A stretch of 64,000 bases of DNA from Candidatus Pseudobacter hemicellulosilyticus (GTDB lineage: Bacteria > Bacteroidota > Bacteroidia > Chitinophagales > Chitinophagaceae): assembly GCA_029202545.1 (NCBI GenBank), contig CP119311.1, positions 1,116,001-1,180,000 of the forward strand. The letters are read 5' to 3'. Below the pieces are notes generated by a model. The model did no database searches. It saw only the letters and a list, made by a program, of their open reading frames with translations, and was not told the origin of the DNA. Position 1 is the stretch's first letter. Each line of letters starts with the position of its first letter. Below are positions 41,041 through 50,090 of this stretch, piece after piece. The position numbers and the translations under genes were made by a program.

Positions 41041-41466
41041 AGCAGTTTTTTATTCAGGATATAGATTAGATCTTTGTGCTACAGTTTAGCTGGCTTCACA
41101 GTTGCTTAAGTATTAGAAAATACCGAATAGGAATTTTATCGATTGACCGCAATCAATTTTGACAAATCCTGGCCGGCAATTTTTGGTCGGCTTTTTTGGA
41201 AATTATCTATCTTTAAGACTGGTATTTGATATTTTATTCTTTCACCTAAAAACCAGGCAACCGTTTGCCGCCAGGCAAAACATCTTTTGTATACTTCTCT
41301 TCGCACTAAGGAGAAGAATTGGTGTTGCCAAATTTTCCATAAATGAAGCATCACTGATTGAATACAGAAAAACATTAGTCATTAAGCCATCCTTCTTTTA
41401 TGGGTTATGCTAATGCTGGTCTTTGACCGGTAGTAGTGTTATTGTTCCTGGTGATCTTCACCCGGA
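41041..41466. other. AT-rich tract without a convincing gene
   Basis: About 430 bases, visibly richer in A and T than the surroundings. The first 18 bases are the right half of the split hairpin. Two opposed frames of about 80 codons exist, but neither shows any family likeness. A small terminator-like hairpin is at 41172-41197. The end of the tract must hold the promoter of the Shedu-like gene; no consensus box was recognised. Confidence 0.5.
41172..41197 (+). terminator. Small terminator-like hairpin
   Basis: GCCGGC pairs with GTCGGC (one G-U) around an 8-nt loop and is followed by six T. There is no gene directly in front of it, so it may end a small RNA or be a remnant. Confidence 0.45.
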
Positions 41467-42159
41467 ATGATTTGCCCTGCTGTATTCCGGAATTTGCCTT
41501 CCGTTATGCAGTCAATAAATGCTTTCTGGATGGGAAATGGCTTCAACCATAGGAAACCTTTGGCTGCAGCTTCCCGCAGGTCTTCTGTTGAGGGCAGCTA
41601 CCTGGCGTCCCTTCAACAGATCCACCGGGAATTTGAGCAGGCCTTACAGCAGGATCACCCCGAACCCTGGTGGCAGCGCTTTATTGAAAGACATAGCTTT
41701 ATACTTTTGCGCAGTTATTTCGCCTGTCTGCCAAAGTTGAACCTCGCCATCGGGCAATCCAAAATCCCGGACTTTCTCCTGGTCACTTACCAGCAGACCC
41801 TCGAAATCCTGGAGATCAAAAGTCCTTCTACACCCGTAATGAGATGCGACAAAAGCAGGAACAATTATTACTGGAGCACCCATATTAATAAGGCCATTGC
41901 CCAGATCAGCAGTTATGAAGAGAATGCCCACCGCAATACTGCCAGCCTGCACCGATATTTAAGGGAGCATTATAACCTTGAGATCAGCAGCAATAGCATT
42001 TCAGGAATTATTTTGGTAGGTTATAGTGCAAAAAGCCAGAAAGAACAACAGGAATTTGATAGGCAATGTAGTACGCTGACAAACATCCGGTTCCTGACCT
42101 ATGAGCAACTGCTGACAGCGTTGAGGCAGCATATTTTCATATTTGAAAATTTCCTTTAA
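41467..42159 (+). CDS. Shedu-like immune nuclease (DUF4263 domain)
   Basis: A 230-residue protein whose middle and end match the DUF4263 (Shedu, SduA) nuclease domain, a single-gene anti-phage defence. Visible is the PD-(D/E)xK core: PDFLLV (about residues 99-104) and LEIKSP (about 114-119), followed by HINKAIAQISSYEE (about 138-151) with the glutamine typical of the family. A strand SGIILVGYS and the late IRFLTYEQLL complete the fold. The N-terminal 55 residues are short, much smaller than the sensor domains of many Shedu proteins, so the trigger is unclear. It lies 430 bp from an intact IS in an AT-rich tract, a typical defence setting. Antiviral activity is inference. Confidence 0.8.
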   Translation: MICPAVFRNLPSVMQSINAFWMGNGFNHRKPLAAASRRSSVEGSYLASLQQIHREFEQALQQDHPEPWWQRFIERHSFILLRSYFACLPKLNLAIGQSKIPDFLLVTYQQTLEILEIKSPSTPVMRCDKSRNNYYWSTHINKAIAQISSYEENAHRNTASLHRYLREHYNLEISSNSISGIILVGYSAKSQKEQQEFDRQCSTLTNIRFLTYEQLLTALRQHIFIFENFL

Positions 42160-42241
42160 GTTGTGTTACCTGCCTGATCAAACACTTCTTGCCAGGTCTG
42201 CTTTGTGCTACACGTCCATTTCCCTGGTGTCAGGAAAATGG

Positions 42242-42772
42242 TTATTCGAATCGCTTCTCCATATACACCACTTCCGCCAACGGATTCTCATAATACGCTT
42301 CAATCCTTTTAAACCCAAAACGCTCATACAACCGGATGGCAGGCTGCAATCGTTCCAGTGTATCCAGTCGCATGACCCTATACCCTGCAGCAACTGCCTG
42401 GTCCAGCAAATCCCTGACCAGCGCTGCCGCAATGCCATGCGCACGGAACCCCGGCCGCACATAGAGCCGCTTCATTTCACAGGCGCCGGCATCAGCCATG
42501 GGTGTAAATGCTGCGCAGCCGGCGGGCTCGCCATCAAATACTGCCAGCAATAAACAACCGCCAGGCGGTCCGTATTTCTTCAACGGATTCTCCAGCTCGG
42601 CCGAAAAGCTTTGAAAGCATAGGTTCTCCCCAAGGCCTTCCTCGTACTCCCGGAACAGCGCCCGGATAAGCTCCAGCGGATCCACTCCCCGGAATAGCAA
42701 CTGTTCTGCCTCCAACCCGTCCACAGGCTGTTTCAACCCCGTTTCTTCCGCAATTGTCACAATTTGAAGCAT
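42242..42772 (-). CDS. GNAT family N-acetyltransferase
   Basis: A 176-residue acetyltransferase of the GCN5-related fold, which moves acetyl from acetyl-CoA to an amine. The acetyl-CoA pyrophosphate loop is RPGFRAHGIAAAL (about residues 113-125), after the strand CEMKRLYV; the following helix and YRVMRLDTLERLQPAIRLYERFGFKRIEAYYEN are typical of motif B and the end of the domain. The substrate, whether small molecule, peptide or antibiotic, cannot be told. It stands alone, convergent with the Shedu-like gene and divergent from the DUF1624 gene. Confidence 0.9.
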   Translation of the reverse strand: MLQIVTIAEETGLKQPVDGLEAEQLLFRGVDPLELIRALFREYEEGLGENLCFQSFSAELENPLKKYGPPGGCLLLAVFDGEPAGCAAFTPMADAGACEMKRLYVRPGFRAHGIAAALVRDLLDQAVAAGYRVMRLDTLERLQPAIRLYERFGFKRIEAYYENPLAEVVYMEKRFE

Positions 42773-42857
42773 AATCTGTCAAGTGTTAAGTACATTTAGT
42801 TCCGGCCAGACCGGCACTGAATGAGAAAATTACTTTAAACCTTACAACTAACTATCC

Positions 42858-44006
42858 ATGCGTAGCCGAATCGTTTCGCTGGATGTGGTCAGAGGCCTGA
42901 TCATGGTGATCATGGCACTGGACCATACCCGCGATTATTTCACTGATGTCCGCTTTGATCCCACCGATCTTTCCCAGGCCAGCCCGGCTCTTTTCCTCAC
43001 CCGGTGGATCACCCATTACTGCGCCCCCGTCTTTGTTTTCCTGGCCGGCACTGCCGCCTTTCTCTATGGCCGCAAGGTCAACAATAAAAAGCAATTATCC
43101 CGTTTCCTCTGGTCCCGCGGCGGGGTATTGGTACTGCTGGAACTGACCCTGGTGCACCTGGGCTTCTGGTTCAACTTTAGCTACAACTTCATTGTGCTGC
43201 AGGTGATCTGGGCCATCGGTATGTCCATGATCGTACTGGCTGCCCTGGTCTGGCTGCCGCTTCGCTGGATAGCTGTCTTTGGCCTGGTCCTGATACTGGG
43301 CCATAACGCCCTGGATGGCATCGCCCCAGCCGACACGGGCGCCTTTGCCGTGCCCTGGACCTTCCTGCATGTACAGAGCGTATTGCCGCTGGCCCCCAAC
43401 CATCAGTTGTTTGTAGGTTATACCCTGATACCCTGGATAGGCGTTATGGCAGCCGGTTATGCTTTTGGCCAGTTCTTTACACTGGGATCCGAACGCCGGC
43501 GCAGCCTGTTCCTGCGACTTGGCGCCGGCATGATCCTCGGCTTCCTCCTGTTGCGCGGCCTCAATATCTATGGCGATCCCCGCCCCTGGTCCGCTCAACA
43601 GTCCTCCCTTTATACGGTATTGTCATTCCTGAATGTCACCAAGTATCCGCCCTCGCTCAGCTACCTGCTGATGACCCTGGGACCGGCCATCCTCCTGCTG
43701 GGATTGCTGGAACGCGGCGTTGGCCGGATCGGGCAGTTCTTTTCGGTGTATGGAAAAGTGCCGCTGTTCTATTACCTGCTGCATTTTTACATCATCCATA
43801 CCCTGACCATCATAGCCGGTGCGGCCCAGGGCTTTGATCCGCTGATCTTCTTCAATTTCCCCTTCGGCTATCCTCCCTCTTATGGCTTCCCGCTATGGGC
43901 TGTTTACCTATGGTGGATCGGCATTGTAGCCCTGCTTTACTTCCCCTGCAAATGGTACGGGAAACTGAAAAGCAGGAGCCAGCACCCTGTGTTCTCCTAT
44001 ATTTAA
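42858..44006 (+). CDS. DUF1624 / heparan-alpha-glucosaminide N-acetyltransferase-like membrane protein
   Basis: A 382-residue integral membrane protein with about ten helices. The N-terminus RIVSLDVVRGLIMVIMALDHTRDYF is the signature of the DUF1624/YeiB-like acyltransferase superfamily, with the conserved histidine-aspartate pair. A further marker is APVFVFLAGTAAFLYGRK. Related proteins acetylate sugars across the membrane using acetyl-CoA; bacterial members have been tied to cell-wall or glycan turnover. The substrate is unknown. It ends just before a set of alternative hairpins (44020-44148). Confidence 0.87.
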   Translation: MRSRIVSLDVVRGLIMVIMALDHTRDYFTDVRFDPTDLSQASPALFLTRWITHYCAPVFVFLAGTAAFLYGRKVNNKKQLSRFLWSRGGVLVLLELTLVHLGFWFNFSYNFIVLQVIWAIGMSMIVLAALVWLPLRWIAVFGLVLILGHNALDGIAPADTGAFAVPWTFLHVQSVLPLAPNHQLFVGYTLIPWIGVMAAGYAFGQFFTLGSERRRSLFLRLGAGMILGFLLLRGLNIYGDPRPWSAQQSSLYTVLSFLNVTKYPPSLSYLLMTLGPAILLLGLLERGVGRIGQFFSVYGKVPLFYYLLHFYIIHTLTIIAGAAQGFDPLIFFNFPFGYPPSYGFPLWAVYLWWIGIVALLYFPCKWYGKLKSRSQHPVFSYI

Positions 44007-44019
44007 ACTATCCCTGCAT

Positions 44020-44148
44020 AAAAAGACAGTGAGGGTGTATCAATAGTACGATACACCCTCTGTCTTTTCGGATACCTGATGGAGACAGGCAGTCGTTTAG
44101 GACATTCTCAAGGCCTTCGTTTATTATTGATACACCCTCCGTCTTTTT
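44020..44148 (+). repeat. Three-arm inverted repeat set (alternative hairpins)
   Basis: Arm A (44020-44045) can pair with arm B (44050-44068, GATACACCCTCTGTCTTTT) in a tight hairpin, or with arm C (44125-44148, TATTGATACACCCTCCGTC and T5) in a larger one. B and C are near-identical direct copies. Both hairpins end in T runs, so this is the terminator of the DUF1624 gene, with its second half duplicated. Confidence 0.75.
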
Positions 44149-44157
44149 ATGAACAGC

Positions 44158-44188
44158 AAAGCCTGGCACTTGTTCAGCGCCAGGCTTT
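44158..44188 (-). terminator. Terminator of the SusCD-phosphodiesterase operon
   Basis: AAAGCCTGGC (44158-44167) pairs perfectly with GCCAGGCTTT (44179-44188) around an 11-nt loop, 25 nt after the stop of the phosphodiesterase gene on the minus strand. The T run is short. Confidence 0.75.
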
Positions 44189-44213
44189 ATATGGGTAGGG
44201 ATTGCGTATCGCC

Positions 44214-45563
44214 TTAGCGTTTGCTTTTGCCCATGTCCAGTATACCGGGATAGGTAGTACCGGTAGCCTGCTTCAGTTCAATGCCCAGCAGGTTGGCAAT
44301 AACCGGGGCAACATCCGTAAGGGACATAACAGGCAGTACAACACCTGCTTTGATGCCGGCGCCGCTGGCCACAAACCCTGTCTGGATCTCTTTGAAATCA
44401 GGGAAATAACCATGCGTGCCACCTTTACCCGGCCGGAACTCATCGCCGGTGGAAGCGCTGTTGAAAGTGATGCCCTGTACGGCAGCCAGTGCCAGTACTG
44501 CATCTGGGTCGCCGCCGGCTTTTACCAGCTCAGCTTTCTCTACAATGCGGAACAGCTTTTTATAGCCTTCAGGCAGTTCTTCCAGGAGTTGCCTTACCTG
44601 TTGCAGCGTAGCGGCATCCTTGCTGTTCTTAAGCCGCAGAAAGGCGGCGCCACCTGTGGGAATGAAGCGGGCTTTCCAGTCTTCACCTTTACCCAGCAAT
44701 CCTTTTTTGGCCAGCCATACATTGGGAGCAAAGCTGGAATGGGTGTCTACAAATCCATGATCGCCGGAAACAATGATGGCGGTGCTGTCTTTGATGCCTG
44801 CTTTTTGCAGCGCGTCTATCAGGATGCCGATGGCATTGTCAGCGCCGGCGATGGTGCGTCTCAGCAATTCGCTCTCGCGACCTTCAGCATGCTGTGCGCC
44901 ATCGGTGCAGGGCAGGTGAATGGACAAAAAGTTGGGCTTGTACTTGCGGATGATATACCCTGCAATACGGGCCAGGTTCTGGTCCATACTGGGAGAAGAA
45001 AGATTATAATCATTCATCTCCATCTTGCCGGTGGCATTGGCCACCGCTTCTTCAAACAGCCCTTTGGGAGTGGCAAATTCCGCGGTAGCGCCACGACGAT
45101 CAGACCCATTGTCCTTATTCCAGATCTCGGGGATGTTATAGTCGATGGGCGCTCCTACAGAAACGGGCCAGGATACGGAGGCCGACTTCAGTCCGGCTTT
45201 ACCCACGGCTTCCCAAAGCGTTTCCACCTTTATCTTTTTGACATCGGTATACCATTGACCGCCTTCTTCACCGGGTACAAATTCCGTATTGTACAGGATA
45301 CCATGTTTGCCGGGCGTAGTGCCGGTGATGAGGGTGGTATGGGAAGGATAGGTAACGGTGGGGAATACACCGTTCACGCCTTCTGCATACGCGCCGTATC
45401 TGGCCAGCTGCTGCAGCTGGGGTGTAGCCCAGGAAGGATCCCTGTAAAAATCAGAACGGAAACCATCTATGCTTACCAGGATCACGTATTTGGCTTTTTG
45501 CGCTATGGCGCCGGTGTACAGACCAAGGCCGGCCACCAGCAGTGTAAATACTTTCTTATGCAT
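44214..45563 (-). CDS. Ectonucleotide pyrophosphatase/phosphodiesterase family protein
   Basis: A 449-residue exported enzyme of the alkaline phosphatase superfamily, NPP branch, which splits phosphodiester or pyrophosphate bonds with two zinc ions. A signal peptide ends at about residue 21 (GAIAQK). The first metal site is SIDGFR (about 31-36) and the nucleophilic threonine lies in FPTVTYPSHTT (about 67-77). Later metal ligands are in LPCTDGAQH, SGDHGFVDTHS and GGTHGYFPD. It begins 6 nt after the SusD gene, so it is the enzyme of this SusC/D locus. Nucleotides, nucleotide sugars, phospholipid head groups or teichoic-like polymers are possible substrates. Confidence 0.9.
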   Translation of the reverse strand: MHKKVFTLLVAGLGLYTGAIAQKAKYVILVSIDGFRSDFYRDPSWATPQLQQLARYGAYAEGVNGVFPTVTYPSHTTLITGTTPGKHGILYNTEFVPGEEGGQWYTDVKKIKVETLWEAVGKAGLKSASVSWPVSVGAPIDYNIPEIWNKDNGSDRRGATAEFATPKGLFEEAVANATGKMEMNDYNLSSPSMDQNLARIAGYIIRKYKPNFLSIHLPCTDGAQHAEGRESELLRRTIAGADNAIGILIDALQKAGIKDSTAIIVSGDHGFVDTHSSFAPNVWLAKKGLLGKGEDWKARFIPTGGAAFLRLKNSKDAATLQQVRQLLEELPEGYKKLFRIVEKAELVKAGGDPDAVLALAAVQGITFNSASTGDEFRPGKGGTHGYFPDFKEIQTGFVASGAGIKAGVVLPVMSLTDVAPVIANLLGIELKQATGTTYPGILDMGKSKR

Positions 45564-45569
45564 GTGTCA

Positions 45570-46985
45570 TTAGTTTATGAAAGGAAAAATCTCTTTTGCG
45601 GTCTTATTCTGCACCAGCACTTTGTTCATGTCAAATTTCATGGTCACGGTGCCATCCACAGGATCGGTGGTGAAATCATCCATGCCGCGGTTCAGCGGAA
45701 TGAAAGAAGGCAGCTGCGCCTGGGTATGCTCGGGCAGTACGTTGGGGTTGTTCAGCTGTTCAATCTGCGATACCGGGAACTTAATGCCCAGATCGGCCAT
45801 ACGGCGGCCCTCACTGATGAAGATCTCCTGGCGCAGGCGATAGAGTGTGTATAGCAGGGCGTCAGCAGTAGTGGCAGCGTCCAGGTCGGCCGCTGTCACT
45901 TTGGTGCCCGATACACCGTAAACGGTTACCCTTGCAGCCTTACGATCCAGTACATAGCCTTCTCTCGGCGCATCACTGGCGTCAAATTTGACTTTAACAG
46001 CAGTGAGCGGGTAGTCGTTCCTGTTACCACCGTTACGGGTCTCGGTCTTGTCGTCAATAGTGTAGGTGCCACGCTGGCTGACCACATCGGCCAGCATTGT
46101 TTTGAGGGTTTCCCGGGCAGTACTTAGATCCCCCGCCGCCAGCTGCGCTTCGGCCAGGATCAGGTAAGCTTCTTCTGCTTTGGCCAGGGGAATGGGCTTC
46201 TGGTCAACATTGGCAGCCAGCACGTTGAAATATTTGGGATCCAGGAAATCCAGCCTGGGAAGAGGTGCAAAGTTACTGGGAGATACCAGGGCAATGGCCG
46301 ACTGCATCGCATTACCCACGCCACTCTGTCCATCGAAAGCTACCTGGAAAAGTAGCTTTTTTGAATTCAGCAACTGCGTAGCCAGGGTGCTGGCATTGGT
46401 AGCATCTCCTAACCGGTAATAGGTCCTTGCCTTGAACAGAGTGTAGGCGAGCCTGGCAGAATCCGTGGTCTCCATGGCAATGGCCTGATCCCAGAGAGGC
46501 AGCGCTTTACGCAGCTGCTCTTCCGCCATCAGTACTTTACCTTCCACGCTATCAGGCAGGGCCACAAACATTTCTCCTGCCAGCAGGTAAGAGAAGGCCT
46601 GGGAGAAGATCATAGTAGCTTTGTCGGAAGCAGTGGCGGAGGTATCGGCAGGGACCACGGTATTCAAACCAAAATAGGCCATCTGCCGAAGCCTGTGGAT
46701 AGCAGCCTGGGTACCGTTGACATCCACATCAAAATAATCGATCTGTGGAATATCAAATACCTTACTGTTGCTGGTGTAGTTGTTATAATAGTTATCTGAG
46801 ATCAGCTCCGCATTCACAACCAGGGAGTTCATGGTCTGCGCCAGCTGGCGGCGTACGCCCTGGGCCCAGGTTTTAGCCGCAAAAGGCGAATTGATAAACT
46901 TTTCTTCGGTTACAAGAGGACTCTTTACACAGGACGGCAGTGCAAAAGCAGCAACCATTCCTACTGCGAAAATATATCGTTTCAT
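45570..46985 (-). CDS. SusD-like nutrient-binding outer-membrane lipoprotein
   Basis: A 471-residue surface lipoprotein that forms the lid on the SusC channel and captures the nutrient. The lipobox LPSC is at about residues 16-19. Tetratricopeptide-like helices characteristic of SusD are seen (FSQAFSYLLAGEMFVALPDS, EAYLILAEAQLAAGDLSTARETL) and the late RLRQEIFISEGRRMADLGIKFP motif matches the family ending. It is diverged from glycan-binding SusDs, being of the shorter SusD-like type. It lies 30 nt after SusC and 6 nt before the phosphodiesterase gene. Confidence 0.9.
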   Translation of the reverse strand: MKRYIFAVGMVAAFALPSCVKSPLVTEEKFINSPFAAKTWAQGVRRQLAQTMNSLVVNAELISDNYYNNYTSNSKVFDIPQIDYFDVDVNGTQAAIHRLRQMAYFGLNTVVPADTSATASDKATMIFSQAFSYLLAGEMFVALPDSVEGKVLMAEEQLRKALPLWDQAIAMETTDSARLAYTLFKARTYYRLGDATNASTLATQLLNSKKLLFQVAFDGQSGVGNAMQSAIALVSPSNFAPLPRLDFLDPKYFNVLAANVDQKPIPLAKAEEAYLILAEAQLAAGDLSTARETLKTMLADVVSQRGTYTIDDKTETRNGGNRNDYPLTAVKVKFDASDAPREGYVLDRKAARVTVYGVSGTKVTAADLDAATTADALLYTLYRLRQEIFISEGRRMADLGIKFPVSQIEQLNNPNVLPEHTQAQLPSFIPLNRGMDDFTTDPVDGTVTMKFDMNKVLVQNKTAKEIFPFIN

Positions 46986-47015
46986 ACTAATGAATTTGGG
47001 ATGAATGAATGCAGC

Positions 47016-49955
47016 TTAAAAATTGAAACGGACCGATCCGATAAACTGGCGGGGCGCTGAATAGGTAGCATAGGAAACGCCGCCGGTAGTAGCGCTGCCC
47101 TGGCCGCGGGCGCCTCCGCTGATGGTAGCTTCCGGATCAAAGGTGGAAGAAGCGAAATTCAGGGGATTGGCAACGGAGAAGCCTACTGTCAGCCCTTTAA
47201 CCGCCCTGTTCTTTGCAACAGGCCGGAGTGTATACAGCAAGCCTATGGTTCGTACCTTAATAAAATCTGTTTTCTCAATGAACATATTGGTAAAGCTCAG
47301 CCAGTTGAGACGGCCGTTCTTGTCGATCTCTCCCTGGGGAATGCCGGAATTGGAAGCGCCGTAATTGTAGCGGAACTGGGCATCCCAGTTGCTGGCATAA
47401 GCCCCTTTCTGGTAATCGGCATTAGCAAACAGCTGCCAGTTCCTGTACTGGATATTGATGCCCATGCTACCGAACAGATCGGGTATGGTGGTACCCAGGT
47501 AGGAGTTGGCGATGGAGTTTTCCAGCGCACCATCTTTATCGAATGTACCGTAGGTGCCCCGAATATAACCTACAGGGAATCCTTCTTCCATAACAGTCTG
47601 GATGGTCCGGGCGCTGAAGCCGTTCAGGTTGAAAGGAGCTACGCCGTTTGCGTTTTGCACCACATTATACAGGGTGTTCAGTGAAAGGTTTACACTGGCA
47701 GTCCAGTCTTTGGTCTTCACGGGCACCAGCACCGTATTGAACTCCCAGCCGCGGTTCAGGATCTCACCCACGTTAAAGTCCTGGTTCTGCAATTCACCGG
47801 AAGAAGGCGTGGGCGGCAGGGAAAAGAGTGCATCCCTGGTAACAGAACGGTAATATCCTGCTGAAAGACGGATACGCTCTTCCAGAAAGGACAGGTCGAT
47901 CCCGAACTCAGTTGTAGTGGATTTTTCAGGTCCAATATTCGGGTTACCCGGCTGACCAAAAAAAGCGGCCTGGTCACCGGCAAAGCCCGTGAAAGAGATG
48001 GTCCTCAGGTTGGCATAATCAGCAGGCAGGTTACCGGCCACACCGATATTGGCACGCAGCCTTGCAGAAGAAACAATACCCGACAGCCTTTCAAACCAGG
48101 GTTCTTCACTCAGCACGTAAGACACACCGGCTTTGGGATAGTACTGAACGCCGATCAGCTCACCAAAGGCCGGGTTGCCATCACCACGGATACCCAGGTC
48201 AAGGAACAGTTTTTCTTTATAGCCGATATTTTCCTGGATGTAGATGCCATAATTCACCACAGCGCCATAGGAGTTATTGGCATTCCTGGTAGCAGCATCG
48301 CCTACTATCAGCGATCCATCACGGATATTGGTGCCTGATAAGGACAGCTGCTCATCTTCTGTGCGGAAGAACTGGCTGCCTACGGTGGTCACCAGTGAAA
48401 AATCACCCGTTCTCCAGGTGTACTGTCCATTCAGCTCCAGGGTAATGCCCATGGCTTTCCTTTCGGTATTGGATACGCTGCCCCTGTCCATCCGGTTGAA
48501 CACATTGGTGGTATGGTTCATGTATTCATTGGTCTGCACCGTCTGGTCTTTCAGAATGCGGTAGTCGAGACCACCGGCAGCTTTGATCAGCATATTTTTG
48601 AAAGGCCTGTACTTGAACGACTGGGAGATGGTCATCCGGTTGACATTGATCTGGTCATTCTGCAAGCGTTCTGCTGTACTCACCCAATCCTTCATCACCC
48701 CGAAAGCGGAATCAGTGAGTTCATCCAGCTTATTGTTGAAGCGGGGGCCTGTATTGGCGGAAGCACCGCTTTCCGCAAACCAGAGACCGGTATACCCACC
48801 CTGGTTACCATTGCGGCTCCGCTTATACTGGTTGTTCACAAAAATAAACGAGCTTTCATAGGTCAGCTTCTTTCCGAGGGCAGCACGAAAACCGCTGCTG
48901 AAATCGATCTTGCGGTTCTTGTTCTGATCGTGGATCATTACCCCGGAATTGTTAAGGAAATTGCCGGAGAAGCTATATCCGAACTGATCAGAGCCGCCGT
49001 TGACGGCCACATGGTATTTCTGGAACAGACCGTCCTGGAACAGGAGGTCTTTGGTACGGTCAAAGAACAGGAAATCATTGGTAGATTTCTCCACGCCCAG
49101 CTGGGCTTCTGCAGTAATACTGACGCCAGCCCTGGTACCCTTTTTAGTGAAGATCTGGATCACGCCATTGGCGGCATCAGATCCATACAAAGTAGTGGCG
49201 GCGCCCCCGTTGATGTATTCTACTTTATCGATATTATCCATGGGAATATCGGCAATGGAGCTGATAGCGGCTCCCTGCGCACTTCCGCCGCCAATGCTGG
49301 ATGAGGTGTTAAGGTTATCCATCCGTACTCCATCCACATAAATAATCGGTGTGGAGTTCTTGAAAGCGGAGTTCACGCCTCTTACCCGCATGATGGAAGT
49401 GGCGCCTGCCTGGCCGCCGGTCAGCCTGATCTGTGCATTGGGCAGCTTGGATTGCAGCAGCTGGTCGAACCGGCTGGAAGGAATATTCTCCAGCTCGGAA
49501 GATTTGATAGTAGTAACGGTAGAAGAGATCCGTTTCTTGGAGATATCAAGCCCCTGTCCGGTGACCACCACTTCTTCCAGCTGGTTGTTCTTCTGGCTGA
49601 GCCTGATCAGTATGGAATTCTTCTGGCCTTTGCTTTTAACTGTATACGCCTTGTAGCTGCCATCCTGGTAGCCTACAAAAGTGAAGCTGAAATCATATTT
49701 CTGTCCCGCTGTTAAGCTCCTGAACAGGAACAGTCCTTTCTCATTGGTAACGGCGGAATAAGTTTCTTTTCCGCCTGTGCGTCTGGCCGTCACGGAAACG
49801 CCTTCCAGCAGGTCGCCTTTTTCAGACATGACCGTACCGGTAACTTCTACTTCGCCCTGCTGTGCATAACTGTATTGCGTCAGCAGCAACAGCAGGAATA
49901 TGCCTGCCAGCATCTGTAATGGTTGCTTGATGAAACGGTGTACCTTTCCTTTCAT
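47016..49955 (-). CDS. SusC/RagA family TonB-dependent outer-membrane receptor
   Basis: A 979-residue outer-membrane barrel that imports the nutrient caught by SusD, powered by TonB. A signal peptide ends near SYAQQ. It is followed at once by the CarboxypepD_reg domain (VEVTGTVMSEKGDLLEGVSVTARR), the TonB-box region (NNQLEEVVVTGQGLDISKKR), the plug (SSRFDQLLQSKLPNAQIRL, VDGVRMDNLNT, TTLYGSDAANGVIQIFTKKG) and the barrel ending RQFIGSVRFNF. No STN domain precedes the regulatory domain. I start it at 49955, where the signal peptide begins; the longer frame adds 27 polar residues. It lies behind FecR and the sigma factor. Confidence 0.93.
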   Translation of the reverse strand: MKGKVHRFIKQPLQMLAGIFLLLLLTQYSYAQQGEVEVTGTVMSEKGDLLEGVSVTARRTGGKETYSAVTNEKGLFLFRSLTAGQKYDFSFTFVGYQDGSYKAYTVKSKGQKNSILIRLSQKNNQLEEVVVTGQGLDISKKRISSTVTTIKSSELENIPSSRFDQLLQSKLPNAQIRLTGGQAGATSIMRVRGVNSAFKNSTPIIYVDGVRMDNLNTSSSIGGGSAQGAAISSIADIPMDNIDKVEYINGGAATTLYGSDAANGVIQIFTKKGTRAGVSITAEAQLGVEKSTNDFLFFDRTKDLLFQDGLFQKYHVAVNGGSDQFGYSFSGNFLNNSGVMIHDQNKNRKIDFSSGFRAALGKKLTYESSFIFVNNQYKRSRNGNQGGYTGLWFAESGASANTGPRFNNKLDELTDSAFGVMKDWVSTAERLQNDQINVNRMTISQSFKYRPFKNMLIKAAGGLDYRILKDQTVQTNEYMNHTTNVFNRMDRGSVSNTERKAMGITLELNGQYTWRTGDFSLVTTVGSQFFRTEDEQLSLSGTNIRDGSLIVGDAATRNANNSYGAVVNYGIYIQENIGYKEKLFLDLGIRGDGNPAFGELIGVQYYPKAGVSYVLSEEPWFERLSGIVSSARLRANIGVAGNLPADYANLRTISFTGFAGDQAAFFGQPGNPNIGPEKSTTTEFGIDLSFLEERIRLSAGYYRSVTRDALFSLPPTPSSGELQNQDFNVGEILNRGWEFNTVLVPVKTKDWTASVNLSLNTLYNVVQNANGVAPFNLNGFSARTIQTVMEEGFPVGYIRGTYGTFDKDGALENSIANSYLGTTIPDLFGSMGINIQYRNWQLFANADYQKGAYASNWDAQFRYNYGASNSGIPQGEIDKNGRLNWLSFTNMFIEKTDFIKVRTIGLLYTLRPVAKNRAVKGLTVGFSVANPLNFASSTFDPEATISGGARGQGSATTGGVSYATYSAPRQFIGSVRFNF

Positions 49956-50090
49956 AAACGTTATTTTAATTGAACGGTTAAGCAATAGATGGCCCTGCAT
50001 GCCGCCAAGACGGATGCGCCGGTAAAATGGGATCAAGGCTTTACATGCCGCTATGGCGGATGTGCCGGAACATGGATAATGTTGAGAGAC

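Noticed and set aside
41136..41413. Two opposed frames of about 80 codons in the AT-rich tract
   Set aside because: No family likeness, no start or promoter support, and they overlap each other on opposite strands.
47016..50036. Longer SusC start at 50036
   Set aside because: It would bury the signal peptide behind 27 additional residues; the ATG at 49955 places it at the N-terminus.
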